DNA of 38,239 nt from Oxalobacteraceae bacterium. GTDB taxonomy: Bacteria > Pseudomonadota > Gammaproteobacteria > Burkholderiales > Burkholderiaceae_D. The DNA lies in assembly GCA_003537575.1 (NCBI GenBank), contig DPRS01000046.1:1-38239 (forward strand), read 5' to 3'. Under the pieces are notes generated by a model, which had not been told where the DNA came from, made no database searches, and was given only the letters and a program-made list of their open reading frames with translations. This document shows, piece after piece, positions 1 to 8,214 of this stretch. The position numbers and the translations under genes were made by a program. Position 1 is the stretch's first letter, and every line of letters begins with the position of its first letter.

Positions 1-52
1 GGTTGAAAATACGGGTTTCCTGCTTCGGACTATCGTTGCTCTTGTCAGTCAT
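1..52 (-). CDS. N-terminus of an unidentified protein (runs off the left edge)
   Basis: Only the first 17 codons are inside the window, reading leftward from ATG at 52 (begins MTDKSNDSPKQ). A GGAG Shine-Dalgarno lies about 8 bases upstream of the ATG (near 58-61), so the start is credible. The residues visible are polar and carry no signal peptide or recognisable motif, so no function can be assigned. The gene is divergent from the MocR-type regulator at 419. MocR regulators often control a divergent neighbour, so this may be its target; that is inference from position alone. Confidence 0.55.
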   Translation of the reverse strand, partial: MTDKSNDSPKQETRIFN

Positions 53-418
53 TGTCGTCTCCACTTAGTTTTTACTTCCAAATCGCATCCGCGCGCAAGC
101 GCTTCCCTGGAATTTTTTTATTATTTTTCGGGTTCGGAAAAAATCACGCCCATATCGACGCGTTAAACAAGAATCTGCTTCTTGACTGGCCTCTGCTGAA
201 AAATGCAGATTTCTTCACTTTCTTTACAAAGAAATCCACATGCATGAGATAGGCAAGACTTGTTTATTACATATCCTGATATGGAAGCATGCAAAATTTT
301 CACTAAACCGGAGCAGCGTATCACTAGCGAAGCCTACTTAAAAGTTACAATAGAAGGAAACACAATGTAAAGTGTATCCATAACACTTTGATGCGCTGCA
401 AAATAAACTGGATGTGCC
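53..418. other. Divergent intergenic region, 366 bp
   Basis: This AT-rich stretch separates the leftward partial gene from the MocR regulator. I see no credible gene: a 66-codon frame at 52-252 lacks a ribosome site and is rich in Phe and Lys from AT-rich DNA. Two dyads stand out. One is CATATC-N2-GATATG at 270-283. The other is AAAGTGT-N7-ACACTTT at 369-389, ending 29 bases before the regulator start. No promoter could be placed with confidence. Confidence 0.6.
369..389. promoter_or_regulatory. Perfect 7-bp dyad upstream of the MocR gene
   Basis: AAAGTGT and ACACTTT are perfect inverted arms separated by 7 bases, immediately upstream of the MocR-type gene. The position suits an autoregulatory operator for the MocR protein or a shared operator with the divergent gene. 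Known MocR sites are often direct repeats, so a dyad is not diagnostic. Confidence 0.4.
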
Positions 419-1798
419 ATGAACACCCGTGAAACTTCCTACGCCCGTTCCATTGCGAATCTCATCGCACACCAGATTTCCCAGGGCACGTATGCCACCG
501 GCCAGAAGCTGCCTTCCATCCGCGATTACGCAAAGGAGAACGGCTGCTCCAACAACACCGTCATCAATGCCTATGACGAGCTGACCGCAAAAGGCCTGAT
601 CGAACCGCGGCGCGGCTCCGGCTATTTTGTCACCGGCGCGTCGCGCGCCAAGGCGCCCGACGAAGAAGCGTCATCGCTGGGCCGTACGATGGACATCCTC
701 TGGCAGATTCGCGAGCAGATGCGCAACGCGCCGGACTCCCTCCATGTCGGCGCCAGCTTATTGCCGAATGAATGGGTCGCCACAGCCGAGCTCGACAAAT
801 GCGCGAAGAAGATCAGCCATACGACCCGCCTGGACACGATGCCCCGCTACGGAACGCAATTCGGCTATGCCCCGCTGCGCCATTACCTCGCGCGCCGGCT
901 GGCCAGCATGGCGATCGAGGCGACGCCCGGCCAGATCATCCTGACCCACGGCGCGAATGGGGCGATGGATATCATCATCACGCATTTCGTCAGGCCGGGT
1001 GACACGGTGCTGGTGGATGAACCGGGTTATTACCCGCTGTTCGGCAAGCTGAAGTTGCGCGGCGTGCGGATCGTGGGCGTGCCGCGCCTGACGGATGGCC
1101 CCGATGTCCAGGCGCTCGAGCAGATCCTGCGGCACACCAAGCCACGGCTTTTTTTCACCCAGTCGCTGGGCCATAATCCGACGGCCTCGGACACATCGCC
1201 GGCGCGGGCGCGCCGCATCCTGCACCTGGCCGAACAGCATGACTTGCTGATTGTGGAAGACGACCCTTTCGTCGACTTGAAGCCGGACGGCATGGCGCGG
1301 ATTTCGACGCTCGACCAGCTCAACCGGACCATCTATATCGGCAGCTTTTCCAAGACCATTTCGGCATCGCTGCGGGTCGGGTTTATCGCCTGCCACCCGG
1401 ACCTGGCAAGCGAACTGGCCGATGTCAAGACGCTCATCCATGTCAGCAGCTCGGAATACTGCGAACGCGCAGTGGAAGCGATCGTTACCGCGGACAGCTT
1501 CCGGCGCAACATCAGCCGCTTGCGCAACCGGCTGGAATCGGCGACCGAGCATGCCGTGAAAATTTTTTCGCAGCGCGGATACACGGTTTTCCACGAGGCC
1601 CGGCAAAGCCTGTATTTGTGGGCCAGCATTCCGGGCTTTCCGGATTCCATGCAGCTTGCCCGCGAGATGATGAAGCAGAACATCGTGCTGGCGCCCGGCG
1701 CCATCTTCCAGGTCGATCCGCAGCAGGTCAGCCCCTGGGCGCGCTACAACGTTGCCTATGTTTCCGACCCGCGCTTTCTGGCCAGCCTGCCCCGCTAA
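419..1798 (+). CDS. MocR-family (GntR HTH + aminotransferase-like) transcriptional regulator
   Basis: This is a 459-residue protein with the MocR/GabR/PdxR architecture. Residues about 8-75 form a GntR winged helix (LPSIRDYAKE followed by NNTVINAYDEL and the RRGSGYFV wing). Residues about 105-455 form a fold-type I aminotransferase domain. The PLP lysine is K312 in the GSFSKT motif, with N253 in HNPT and D281 in VEDDPF. Such regulators sense PLP plus an amino-group ligand (for example GABA, taurine or PLP itself) and switch nearby catabolic or PLP-synthesis genes. The start ATG has only a weak ribosome site (GGA about 8 bases upstream). The ligand cannot be told from the sequence; the divergent gene at the left edge is the likeliest target. 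It converges with the CSS-EAL gene. Confidence 0.9.
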   Translation: MNTRETSYARSIANLIAHQISQGTYATGQKLPSIRDYAKENGCSNNTVINAYDELTAKGLIEPRRGSGYFVTGASRAKAPDEEASSLGRTMDILWQIREQMRNAPDSLHVGASLLPNEWVATAELDKCAKKISHTTRLDTMPRYGTQFGYAPLRHYLARRLASMAIEATPGQIILTHGANGAMDIIITHFVRPGDTVLVDEPGYYPLFGKLKLRGVRIVGVPRLTDGPDVQALEQILRHTKPRLFFTQSLGHNPTASDTSPARARRILHLAEQHDLLIVEDDPFVDLKPDGMARISTLDQLNRTIYIGSFSKTISASLRVGFIACHPDLASELADVKTLIHVSSSEYCERAVEAIVTADSFRRNISRLRNRLESATEHAVKIFSQRGYTVFHEARQSLYLWASIPGFPDSMQLAREMMKQNIVLAPGAIFQVDPQQVSPWARYNVAYVSDPRFLASLPR

Positions 1799-1818
1799 TC
1801 CGATCTGTCGCCGCGACA

Positions 1819-1886
1819 GCCGGAATCGAGCGCGGGGCGGGCGCATTGTGCGAGGCGCAGCATCGCACCCTTCTCAAGATTCCGGC
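1819..1886. repeat. Long-range inverted repeat between convergent genes
   Basis: GCCGGAATC (1819-1827) and GATTCCGGC (1878-1886) are perfect 9-bp inverted arms separated by 50 bases. They lie between the MocR stop and the CSS-EAL stop, and the right arm enters the last codons of the latter. A smaller hairpin, CTGTCG-N3-CGACAG, sits at 1805-1819. Neither has a T-tract directly after it, so a terminator role is only possible, not shown. Confidence 0.35.
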
Positions 1887-3457
1887 GATTTTTTTTCTTT
1901 TTCCAGTTGTATGGTCAGCTCGCCAATCGGCATCGGTTTGCCGAACAGCCAGCCCTGTCCATAATGCACTCCGCGTTCGCGCAGGTACTGCGCCTGTTCT
2001 TCGGTTTCCACGCCTTCGGCGATGATTTTCAGCTTGAGTGATTTCGCCATCTCGATGATATGGGGAATGACCTGGCTGGTGGCAGCTTCGATGCCGATGG
2101 TGTCGACAAAGGATTTGTCGATTTTCAGGTAATCCAGCTCGAAAGTGGTCAGATAGGACAGGCTGGAATAACCGGTGCCGAAATCGTCGATGGCTACGCA
2201 TATGCCCATCTGGCGAATATCGCGGATGATCTGTGCCGCATGTTCGGTCTTGAGAAAACCGCGCTCGGTCGCTTCCACCATGATGTTGCCCGGACCGACG
2301 CCTGCATTTTGCAGGATGGTGCGCAATTCATCGATAATCCCCGGATTTTCCAGGTCTGCGGCAGAGAGGTTGATGCCGATGTGGAAATCCGGATAAAGCT
2401 GCAGCAAGGCGGCTGCATCGCGCACAAGCAGCGCCATGACTTTTTGCGTGACTTGCCGGATCAGTCCGCTTTCCTCGGCGGCTGGAATGAACAGGTCCGG
2501 CCTGATCAGCTCGCCATCCGGACGCTGCCAGCGGAGCAAGGCTTCGGCGCCATGCCATTTGCCGCTTTGCAGATCGATCAACGGCTGGTAGAGCAGAAAA
2601 AATTCGTCGGCGCGCAGCGCATTGCGCAACAGGGCCGGCAGCGACAACTGCCGCCTCGTCAAATAGAACACCACCAGCGCCAGCAGGATGCCGGCCGCGA
2701 GGCCAACCGGCACCAGTATCAAGGCAGCGCGTCGCGTGCCTGCATCGAGATAAGTTGCCGGCACCGCGGCATAAGCTGTATAGCCATATTCACGGGAAGG
2801 TTCGATGGCGATGACATATTCGCCGTCGAACAGCCTGACCCCGCCTGCCTGTCCGAATCCTTCCAGCCATTCCGGGCTGAATGGTCCGCGGCTCAGGATC
2901 AGTTCATGATTGTCCTTGCCGACCAGGCCAAGCGAAATATCGGGCCGGTACGTCGCCACATCCAGCGGCAGGACGCGATGCACAATGGCTGCGTAGCCGC
3001 TTTTCTCTCGCGTGGAAATGGTAAAACGCATTGCCGGCACGAAGGGCAGCTCGACTCCTGCGCGGATACTGGTTCCCGCGGCGTTGACATAGTCTGGCGG
3101 CCCGAGCGGAATGCCCGCACCGTGAATGCCCAGCGAGGAACACATGAGTCTATTGTCGGCAATATAGCCGACCGCCTGCAATTGCGTCGAACCAAGGTCG
3201 ATCTCCCGCATGCGCGCGATATTCGACCATGAGCATGGGTCGTCGGCATGCTCGCCTTCCAGCTTTTCAAATGCGGCGTAGATCTGCTCGCTTGTGAGAT
3301 CGCTGCGGCGCAATACCTCGGCGGCAAGCGTGCCAGCCCGCGATTTTTCGGCATCCAGGCTTTGACTGCTGGCCAGGTAAATCGCCACAAGGATCGGCAC
3401 AACGATGGTCGTCAGCCCGGCAATCCACGCTATTGCTATTGCTGCATGTTTTCCCAA
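1874..3457 (-). CDS. Membrane c-di-GMP phosphodiesterase (CSS-motif sensor + EAL)
   Basis: The protein is 527 residues from a TTG start at 3457. This start was chosen because a strong AAGGAGG site sits about 5 bases upstream; the frame stays open to GTG at 3502 but lacks a ribosome site there. Transmembrane helix 1 is about residues 5-29. The periplasmic CSS domain contains C75 and the C106-S107-S108 motif. Transmembrane helix 2 is about 244-267, followed by a cytoplasmic EAL domain (EAL at 305-307; DDFGTGYSSLSYL later). In the family (E. coli PdeC and relatives) periplasmic cysteine redox state controls hydrolysis of c-di-GMP to pGpG. The EAL signature and catalytic acidic motifs are present, so an active enzyme is likely. 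It is divergent from the cytochrome operon. Confidence 0.88.
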   Translation of the reverse strand: MGKHAAIAIAWIAGLTTIVVPILVAIYLASSQSLDAEKSRAGTLAAEVLRRSDLTSEQIYAAFEKLEGEHADDPCSWSNIARMREIDLGSTQLQAVGYIADNRLMCSSLGIHGAGIPLGPPDYVNAAGTSIRAGVELPFVPAMRFTISTREKSGYAAIVHRVLPLDVATYRPDISLGLVGKDNHELILSRGPFSPEWLEGFGQAGGVRLFDGEYVIAIEPSREYGYTAYAAVPATYLDAGTRRAALILVPVGLAAGILLALVVFYLTRRQLSLPALLRNALRADEFFLLYQPLIDLQSGKWHGAEALLRWQRPDGELIRPDLFIPAAEESGLIRQVTQKVMALLVRDAAALLQLYPDFHIGINLSAADLENPGIIDELRTILQNAGVGPGNIMVEATERGFLKTEHAAQIIRDIRQMGICVAIDDFGTGYSSLSYLTTFELDYLKIDKSFVDTIGIEAATSQVIPHIIEMAKSLKLKIIAEGVETEEQAQYLRERGVHYGQGWLFGKPMPIGELTIQLEKEKKSPES

Positions 3458-3796
3458 AAACGCCTCCTTGTTTGAGTCAACCTGTCTGAACCAGTCGTCC
3501 ACTCAATTCGGCGCTTCAGACTTACCGTGTCTATACAACACACGTCTTGAGATAATGAAATTAATTCAATCGCCAATCGCTGTCCAGTAAAAATTCGGAA
3601 TGGTTTTATTGTCAGGATAGAGCAAGATAAAAAGCCAACAAACCTCAAAGTCATTGCGCTTTCATTGCACTCCAAGGAATCTTTTCATTTTGTCCAAGTC
3701 TATCCGACCGTTGCATCAGCAATAGTTATTTGATGCAAGCATCTATTTTCCAGCGACATAGTCATCGCAACGTCGCTCTCTTGCAGGAGGCAATCG
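3458..3796. other. Divergent intergenic region between CSS-EAL and cytochrome operon
   Basis: This stretch of about 340 bases holds the promoters of two divergent units. The leftward ribosome site AAGGAGG for the phosphodiesterase is near 3463-3469. The rightward AGGAGG at 3785-3790 serves the cytochrome gene. The one clear structure is an 8-12-8 dyad at 3711-3738. No small gene was recognised. Confidence 0.6.
3711..3738. promoter_or_regulatory. 8-bp dyad upstream of the cytochrome/oxidase operon
   Basis: TTGCATCA (3711-3718) and TGATGCAA (3731-3738) are perfect inverted arms with a 12-base spacer. The dyad ends 58 bases before the GTG of the first cytochrome gene, in the range expected of an operator or activator site. 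The arms do not match the FNR box (TTGAT-N4-ATCAA). The regulator is unknown. Confidence 0.4.
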
Positions 3797-4519
3797 GTGG
3801 GCCGGCAAGCACTCCTTTTTTTGTTTTGCCTATTCGCTATACCGTGCCCTCCAGGTATCGCGCAATCCGCTCCACCCGCGTCCTCCCTGCCGCTGCCGCC
3901 AGACACCATGGAAGAACGTGTGCGTGCCTGTGTCAACTGCCACGGCCAGGCAGGCAAGGGCATCGACAGGGCCTACTTCCCGAGGCTGGCAGGCAAGCCC
4001 GCCGGGTATCTCTTCAACCAGCTGGTTGCCTATCGCGATGGCAGGCGCAAATATGCGCCGATGAATTACCTGCTGGCTTACCTGCCGGACGAATATCTGC
4101 AAAAAATGGCGCAGTACTATGCCGATGTCCGCGCGCCGTATGCCGCGCCGCAAACACCTTCGGTTTCCCTGGACATTCTGCAGCGCGGCAGGCAACTGGT
4201 CGAAAAAGGCGATCCTGCAAGGAAAGTTCCAGCCTGTGCCAGCTGCCACGGGCCTTATCTGAGCGGGCGCGAGCCGGGCATACCCGGTCTGATCGGCTTG
4301 CGTGCCGATTACATCAGCGCACAGCTGGGCGCATGGCGCTACGGCACGCGCACCTCGATCGCGCCGGATTGCATGCAGCTGATCGCCGCGCGCCTGACCG
4401 AGCAGGATGTGGAGGCCGTCGCGGCCTGGCTATCCTCGATGCCGATACCTGCCGAAACGGCGCCCCTGAAGCTGTCTTCCGAACGCTTGCCGCTCGAGTG
4501 CGGCAGCCAGCAGCCTTAG
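3797..4519 (+). CDS. Diheme cytochrome c (c4-like), periplasmic
   Basis: This 240-residue exported cytochrome starts at GTG with a strong AGGAGG 6 bases upstream (3785-3790). Residues 1 to about 23 form a signal peptide. Two heme c sites are visible: C45-x2-C48-H49 and C147-x2-C150-H151. The two-lobed layout, each lobe about 100 residues, is that of cytochrome c4, which passes electrons from the bc1 complex to terminal oxidases. It is the first gene of a rightward cluster that includes oxidase subunits, with 13 bases to the next gene, so a donor role to that oxidase is likely. Predicted location is periplasmic. Confidence 0.87.
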   Translation: MGRQALLFLFCLFAIPCPPGIAQSAPPASSLPLPPDTMEERVRACVNCHGQAGKGIDRAYFPRLAGKPAGYLFNQLVAYRDGRRKYAPMNYLLAYLPDEYLQKMAQYYADVRAPYAAPQTPSVSLDILQRGRQLVEKGDPARKVPACASCHGPYLSGREPGIPGLIGLRADYISAQLGAWRYGTRTSIAPDCMQLIAARLTEQDVEAVAAWLSSMPIPAETAPLKLSSERLPLECGSQQP

Positions 4520-4532
4520 CAAGGAGAAACCG

Positions 4533-5846
4533 GTGTTCATCCTTTTCAGGCATATGCGCGGCAAGGCATGGATGACGATCCCGGCCATCGCCGCCTTGTT
4601 GCTGGCGGCGGTCCAGGCCGGCGCGCAGATGGCCAAACCCGGGGCAAATGCCGGCCGCGCCGCGACGGTGGGCACATCGGCCGCCCTGGTCGAACGCGGC
4701 AAGTACCTGGCGCAGGCCGGCGACTGCATCGCCTGCCACACCGTGCCGGGCAAACCGATCTTCTCCGGCAACCGCCCCATGCCCACGCCATTCGGCACGC
4801 TCTATTCGCCCAACATCACGCCGGACCGCAAGACCGGCATCGGCAGCTGGACCGCAGCCGAGTTCTACGACATGATGCACACCGGCCGCGGGCGCGACGG
4901 CAAGCTGCTGTATCCGGCCATGCCGTTCGCTTCCTACACCAAGGTTACGCGCGCCGATTCGGATGCAATCTTCGCTTACCTGATGTCGGTGCCGCCGATA
5001 GCGGAACAAAACCGCCCGCATGAATTGCGCTTCCCCTACAACAACCGCGCCCTGCTGATCGGCTGGCGCACCCTCTACTTCGAAGAGGGCGAATACCAGC
5101 CGGACAAGAGCAAATCGGCCGAATGGAACCGCGGCGCCTACCTGGTGCAAGGGCTCGGACACTGCGCCATGTGCCACACGCCGATCAACCTGCTGGGCGG
5201 CTCTTCCGAAGCGCAGGCTTTCCAGGGCGGCCTGATCCCGATGCAGCACTGGTATGCGCCGTCACTGACGTCCAACCGCGAAGCCGGCCTGGGCGAATGG
5301 GAACTGCAGGACATCATGGACCTGCTGCAGGTAGGCATCTCCATGCGCGCCACCGTCTACGGGCCGATGGCCGAAGTCACCTACAACAGCCTACAGCATC
5401 TTTCCGATGAAGACGTGCGGGCGATGGCGGTCTACCTGAAGAGCCTGCCCGACAAGGAAACTTCGGTGCGCGGCCCCAGCCAGCTGCCGAACACGCCCGA
5501 GGCGATCCAGGCCTTTTCCGCGGGACGGCGCGTCTACGAAGCCAAGTGCGCCACCTGCCATCGCAGCGACGGCAGAGGCATGCCGCCGCATTACCCGCCC
5601 TTGGCCAACAACCAGTCGATCGAAATGACTTCTTCCGTCAACGCCATCCGCATGGTCTTGAACGGCGGCTACCCGCCCGGCACGAAAAAGAACCCCATGC
5701 CTTACGGCATGCCGCCGTTTGCGCAGGAATTATCGGATGTGGAAGTCGCGGCCGTGGTCACCTACATCCGCACCGCCTGGGGCAACCGTGGCGCGCCCGT
5801 TACGCCCAAAGAAGCCAATGCACTGCGTTCCGTCCACCTCGAATAG
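4533..5846 (+). CDS. Triheme cytochrome c (dehydrogenase cytochrome-subunit type)
   Basis: The 437-residue protein starts at GTG with AAGGAG about 6 bases upstream. An N-terminal hydrophobic stretch (about 13-32) is a signal peptide or anchor. Three heme c sites are present: C65-x2-C68-H69, C211-x2-C214-H215 and C339-x2-C342-H343. The first domain (PMPTPFGTLYSPNITPD) matches the cytochrome subunit of membrane alcohol, gluconate or aldehyde dehydrogenases. Normally such a subunit sits beside a quinoprotein or flavoprotein catalytic subunit. None is present here and the neighbours are oxidase genes, so it may instead be an electron conduit for the oxidase. It could also be fed by a dehydrogenase encoded elsewhere. 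Confidence 0.87.
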   Translation: MFILFRHMRGKAWMTIPAIAALLLAAVQAGAQMAKPGANAGRAATVGTSAALVERGKYLAQAGDCIACHTVPGKPIFSGNRPMPTPFGTLYSPNITPDRKTGIGSWTAAEFYDMMHTGRGRDGKLLYPAMPFASYTKVTRADSDAIFAYLMSVPPIAEQNRPHELRFPYNNRALLIGWRTLYFEEGEYQPDKSKSAEWNRGAYLVQGLGHCAMCHTPINLLGGSSEAQAFQGGLIPMQHWYAPSLTSNREAGLGEWELQDIMDLLQVGISMRATVYGPMAEVTYNSLQHLSDEDVRAMAVYLKSLPDKETSVRGPSQLPNTPEAIQAFSAGRRVYEAKCATCHRSDGRGMPPHYPPLANNQSIEMTSSVNAIRMVLNGGYPPGTKKNPMPYGMPPFAQELSDVEVAAVVTYIRTAWGNRGAPVTPKEANALRSVHLE

Positions 5847-5855
5847 GCGCCAGCA

Positions 5856-6029
5856 ATGATCCACGAACCCGACGACAGCACGGCATTGCCTGAAGCCATC
5901 CAGCAGCGGGTCGACGACATCGTCAGCCGCGGACCCGGCGGCGCGCTGGCGCTGGCCGGTACGGCAACCGCCATCGTGCTGCTGATCTGGTTCGCCTTCT
6001 ATTTCTTCGTGTTCCTGCCGCGCACCTGA
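5856..6029 (+). CDS. 57-residue single-helix protein, probable oxidase small subunit (IIa-like)
   Basis: A short gene from ATG 5856 to TGA 6027-6029 lies 9 bases after the triheme cytochrome and 3 bases before subunit II. The protein has a polar N-terminus (MIHEPDDSTALPE) and one strong transmembrane helix at about residues 31-54, ending FLPRT. Its size, single helix and place just before subunit II match the small subunit IIa found with ba3-type B-family oxidases. The family assignment is by architecture and context, not by a diagnostic motif. Confidence 0.75.
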   Translation: MIHEPDDSTALPEAIQQRVDDIVSRGPGGALALAGTATAIVLLIWFAFYFFVFLPRT

Positions 6030-6032
6030 GCC

Positions 6033-6602
6033 ATGCCAGCCCAACCCTCCCCCGGACACTCCGACAGCCACCAGACAGCGGCCAGGGCGGAATTCCGCTG
6101 GGCGCTCTTCGTCGTCGGCGTCATCGGCCTGCTGCTGTGCATCATCGCCTTCACCAGCCTGCACTGGGTGCTGATGCCGACCCAGCGGGTGGAAACGGTC
6201 AATCCGGCGACACTGCATCTGGTGGGCGAGTTCACCGAAGAAAACCTCGGCTCCGCGGTGGAACCGGATGGCTCCGTCACGGTGCGCATCGTCGGCCAGC
6301 AGTACACCTTCATGCCGCCGTGCATCCTGGTGCCGGACAAGACCCCCGTGCGCTTTCGCGTCACCAGCGCCGATGTCATCCACGGCTTCATCATCGCCGA
6401 CACCAATGTCAACGTGATGCTCGAACCCGGCTACATCTCGAATTTCCAGGCCACCTTCAGGAAACCGGCCATGCATGTCATGCCTTGCCATGAATTCTGC
6501 GGCGTCGGCCATGCCGGCATGTGGGCGCGCGTCAAGGTGATCGACAAGGCCGACTTTTTCAGGCAGGCGCAAAACCGACGGAGGCTCAGCTGTGTTCAAT
6601 AG
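6033..6602 (+). CDS. Cytochrome c oxidase subunit II (CuA subunit, ba3-like)
   Basis: The 189-residue protein has one transmembrane helix (about 22-44) and a periplasmic cupredoxin domain. The CuA ligands are complete: H117 in DVIHGF, then C152, E154, C156, H160 and M163 in the C-x-E-x-C-x3-H-x2-M motif. One helix and short length are typical of ba3-type rather than aa3-type subunit II. CuA accepts electrons from a soluble or anchored cytochrome c and passes them to subunit I. The last 11 bases overlap the start of subunit I, implying translational coupling. Confidence 0.92.
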   Translation: MPAQPSPGHSDSHQTAARAEFRWALFVVGVIGLLLCIIAFTSLHWVLMPTQRVETVNPATLHLVGEFTEENLGSAVEPDGSVTVRIVGQQYTFMPPCILVPDKTPVRFRVTSADVIHGFIIADTNVNVMLEPGYISNFQATFRKPAMHVMPCHEFCGVGHAGMWARVKVIDKADFFRQAQNRRRLSCVQ

Positions 6603-8214
6603 CAGGCGACTGGTGCTGGCGCACTTCTGGCTGGGATTTGCGGCGTTCGTGCTGGCGCTGCTGCTGGGCGAATGGCAAATGTACGTACGCAGCCCGCTGT
6701 TTCCGGGCCTGAGCAATCCCGAGCTGTACTACCGTTCGGTGACCGCGCACGGTTCGGCCATGGCATATGTCTTTCCGATCCTGGTGGCGATGGGTTTCGG
6801 CTATGCCATCGTCGAGCTGGCCCTGAAGCGGCCGCTGGCCGGCCTGAAGTGGGCCTGGATCGGCTGGTGGCTGGTGGTCGTCGGCACCATCGTGGCGATG
6901 GTGCCGGTGGCCATGGGGCTGGCTTCTGTGCTCTACACCTTCTATCCGCCGATGATCGGCAATGCCTTCTTTTACATCGGCATCGTGCTGGTGGTGGTCG
7001 GCTCGTGGATCTGGGTGGCGCTGATGTCGATCAACCTGCGGCACTGGAAAAAAGACAATCCGGGCGTGCCGATTCCGCTGCCCATGTTCGCCAACGTCGC
7101 TGGCGCCTACTTGTGGGCATGGACTTCGGTGGGCGCGGCGCTGGAGCTGCTGTTTCAGATCTTGCCGGTGGCGCTCGGCTTCCGGTCGACCATCGATGCC
7201 GGCCTGGCGCGCATCCTGTTTTCCTGGACCCTGCACGCGATCGTCTATTTCTGGCTGATCCCCTCCTACATCGCGTTCTATACGCTGGTGCCGCGCGCCA
7301 TCGGCGGCAGGCTCTACAGCGACATCATGGGACGCGTGGTGTTCGTGCTGTTCCTGGTGTTCTCCATGCCGATCGGCATCCACCATGTCTTCCAGGATCC
7401 GCAGGTCGGCGAAGGCTTCAAGTTCGTGCATGCCATCTTCACCGGCATGGTCTCCGTGCCGACCCTGCTGACGGTGTTTACCATCACCGCGTCGGTCGAA
7501 ATTGCCGCGCGCCTGCGCGGCGGCCGCGGCGCGCTGGGCTGGGTCAAGGCGCTGCCCTGGCAAAACCCGATGATGCTGGCAGTTGCCTTTGCCTTCATCA
7601 TGCTCGGCTTCGGCGGCGCCGGCGGCATCATCAACATGAGCTACCACCTCGACTTCACCGTCCACAATACCCAGTGGATCACCGGGCATTTCCACCTGAT
7701 CTTCGGCGGCGCCATCGTCATCATGTATTTCGCCATCGCCTATGACCTGTGGCCGCACCTGACCGGCAAGGCGCTGCAAAGCCTCGGCATGATGCGGCTG
7801 CAGCTGTGGCTGTGGTTTATCGGCATGATGGTTGTGACCTTTCCTTGGCATTACGCCGGCATCCTGAACATTCCGCGCCGCATGTCGTACTTCGACTATG
7901 CCGATCCGGCGATCGCGCCGCAGGCGATGTCGGTCATCATCACTTTCCTGGGCGGCCTGCTGCTGGTAGTCTCGGCGCTGTTGTTCATCGCAATCCTCGT
8001 GCGCGGACACATGGGCGCGCGCATCAGCCTGCCCGAATTCCGCTTCAGCCAGCCGGTGCACCAGCCGGCGCGGGTGCCGATTGCCCTGAACAGCTTTTCG
8101 CTGTGGCTGGCCCTGATGATCGGACTGACGGTAGTGAACTACGGCTATCCGATCGCCAAGCTGATGGCGCTGGAGCAGACCTCGGTGCCAGCCGTGCCTG
8201 TCGGAGTGAAATGA
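6592..8214 (+). CDS. Heme-copper oxidase subunit I, B-family (ba3-like)
   Basis: This 540-residue multi-spanning protein starts at GTG. The key ligands are visible: low-spin heme H53 (TAHGSAMAY); CuB H215 with Y219 four residues later (the His-Tyr cross-link pair); CuB H264-H265 (IGIHHVF); and H366 and H368 in TGHFHL for the two hemes. The placing of the tyrosine one turn after H215, and the short length, fit B-family oxidases such as Thermus ba3. It reduces oxygen to water and pumps protons, and such enzymes usually have high oxygen affinity. No subunit III or assembly genes (Sco, CtaG, heme A synthase) occur in the window. Confidence 0.92.
   Translation: MFNSRRLVLAHFWLGFAAFVLALLLGEWQMYVRSPLFPGLSNPELYYRSVTAHGSAMAYVFPILVAMGFGYAIVELALKRPLAGLKWAWIGWWLVVVGTIVAMVPVAMGLASVLYTFYPPMIGNAFFYIGIVLVVVGSWIWVALMSINLRHWKKDNPGVPIPLPMFANVAGAYLWAWTSVGAALELLFQILPVALGFRSTIDAGLARILFSWTLHAIVYFWLIPSYIAFYTLVPRAIGGRLYSDIMGRVVFVLFLVFSMPIGIHHVFQDPQVGEGFKFVHAIFTGMVSVPTLLTVFTITASVEIAARLRGGRGALGWVKALPWQNPMMLAVAFAFIMLGFGGAGGIINMSYHLDFTVHNTQWITGHFHLIFGGAIVIMYFAIAYDLWPHLTGKALQSLGMMRLQLWLWFIGMMVVTFPWHYAGILNIPRRMSYFDYADPAIAPQAMSVIITFLGGLLLVVSALLFIAILVRGHMGARISLPEFRFSQPVHQPARVPIALNSFSLWLALMIGLTVVNYGYPIAKLMALEQTSVPAVPVGVK

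Noticed and set aside
52..252. 66-codon rightward frame at the left edge
   Set aside because: It has no ribosome site, begins inside the divergent partial gene's start region, and its composition reflects AT-rich noncoding DNA.
758..1846. 362-codon frame antisense to the MocR gene
   Set aside because: The MocR protein carries full helix-turn-helix and PLP motifs; the antisense product shows none.
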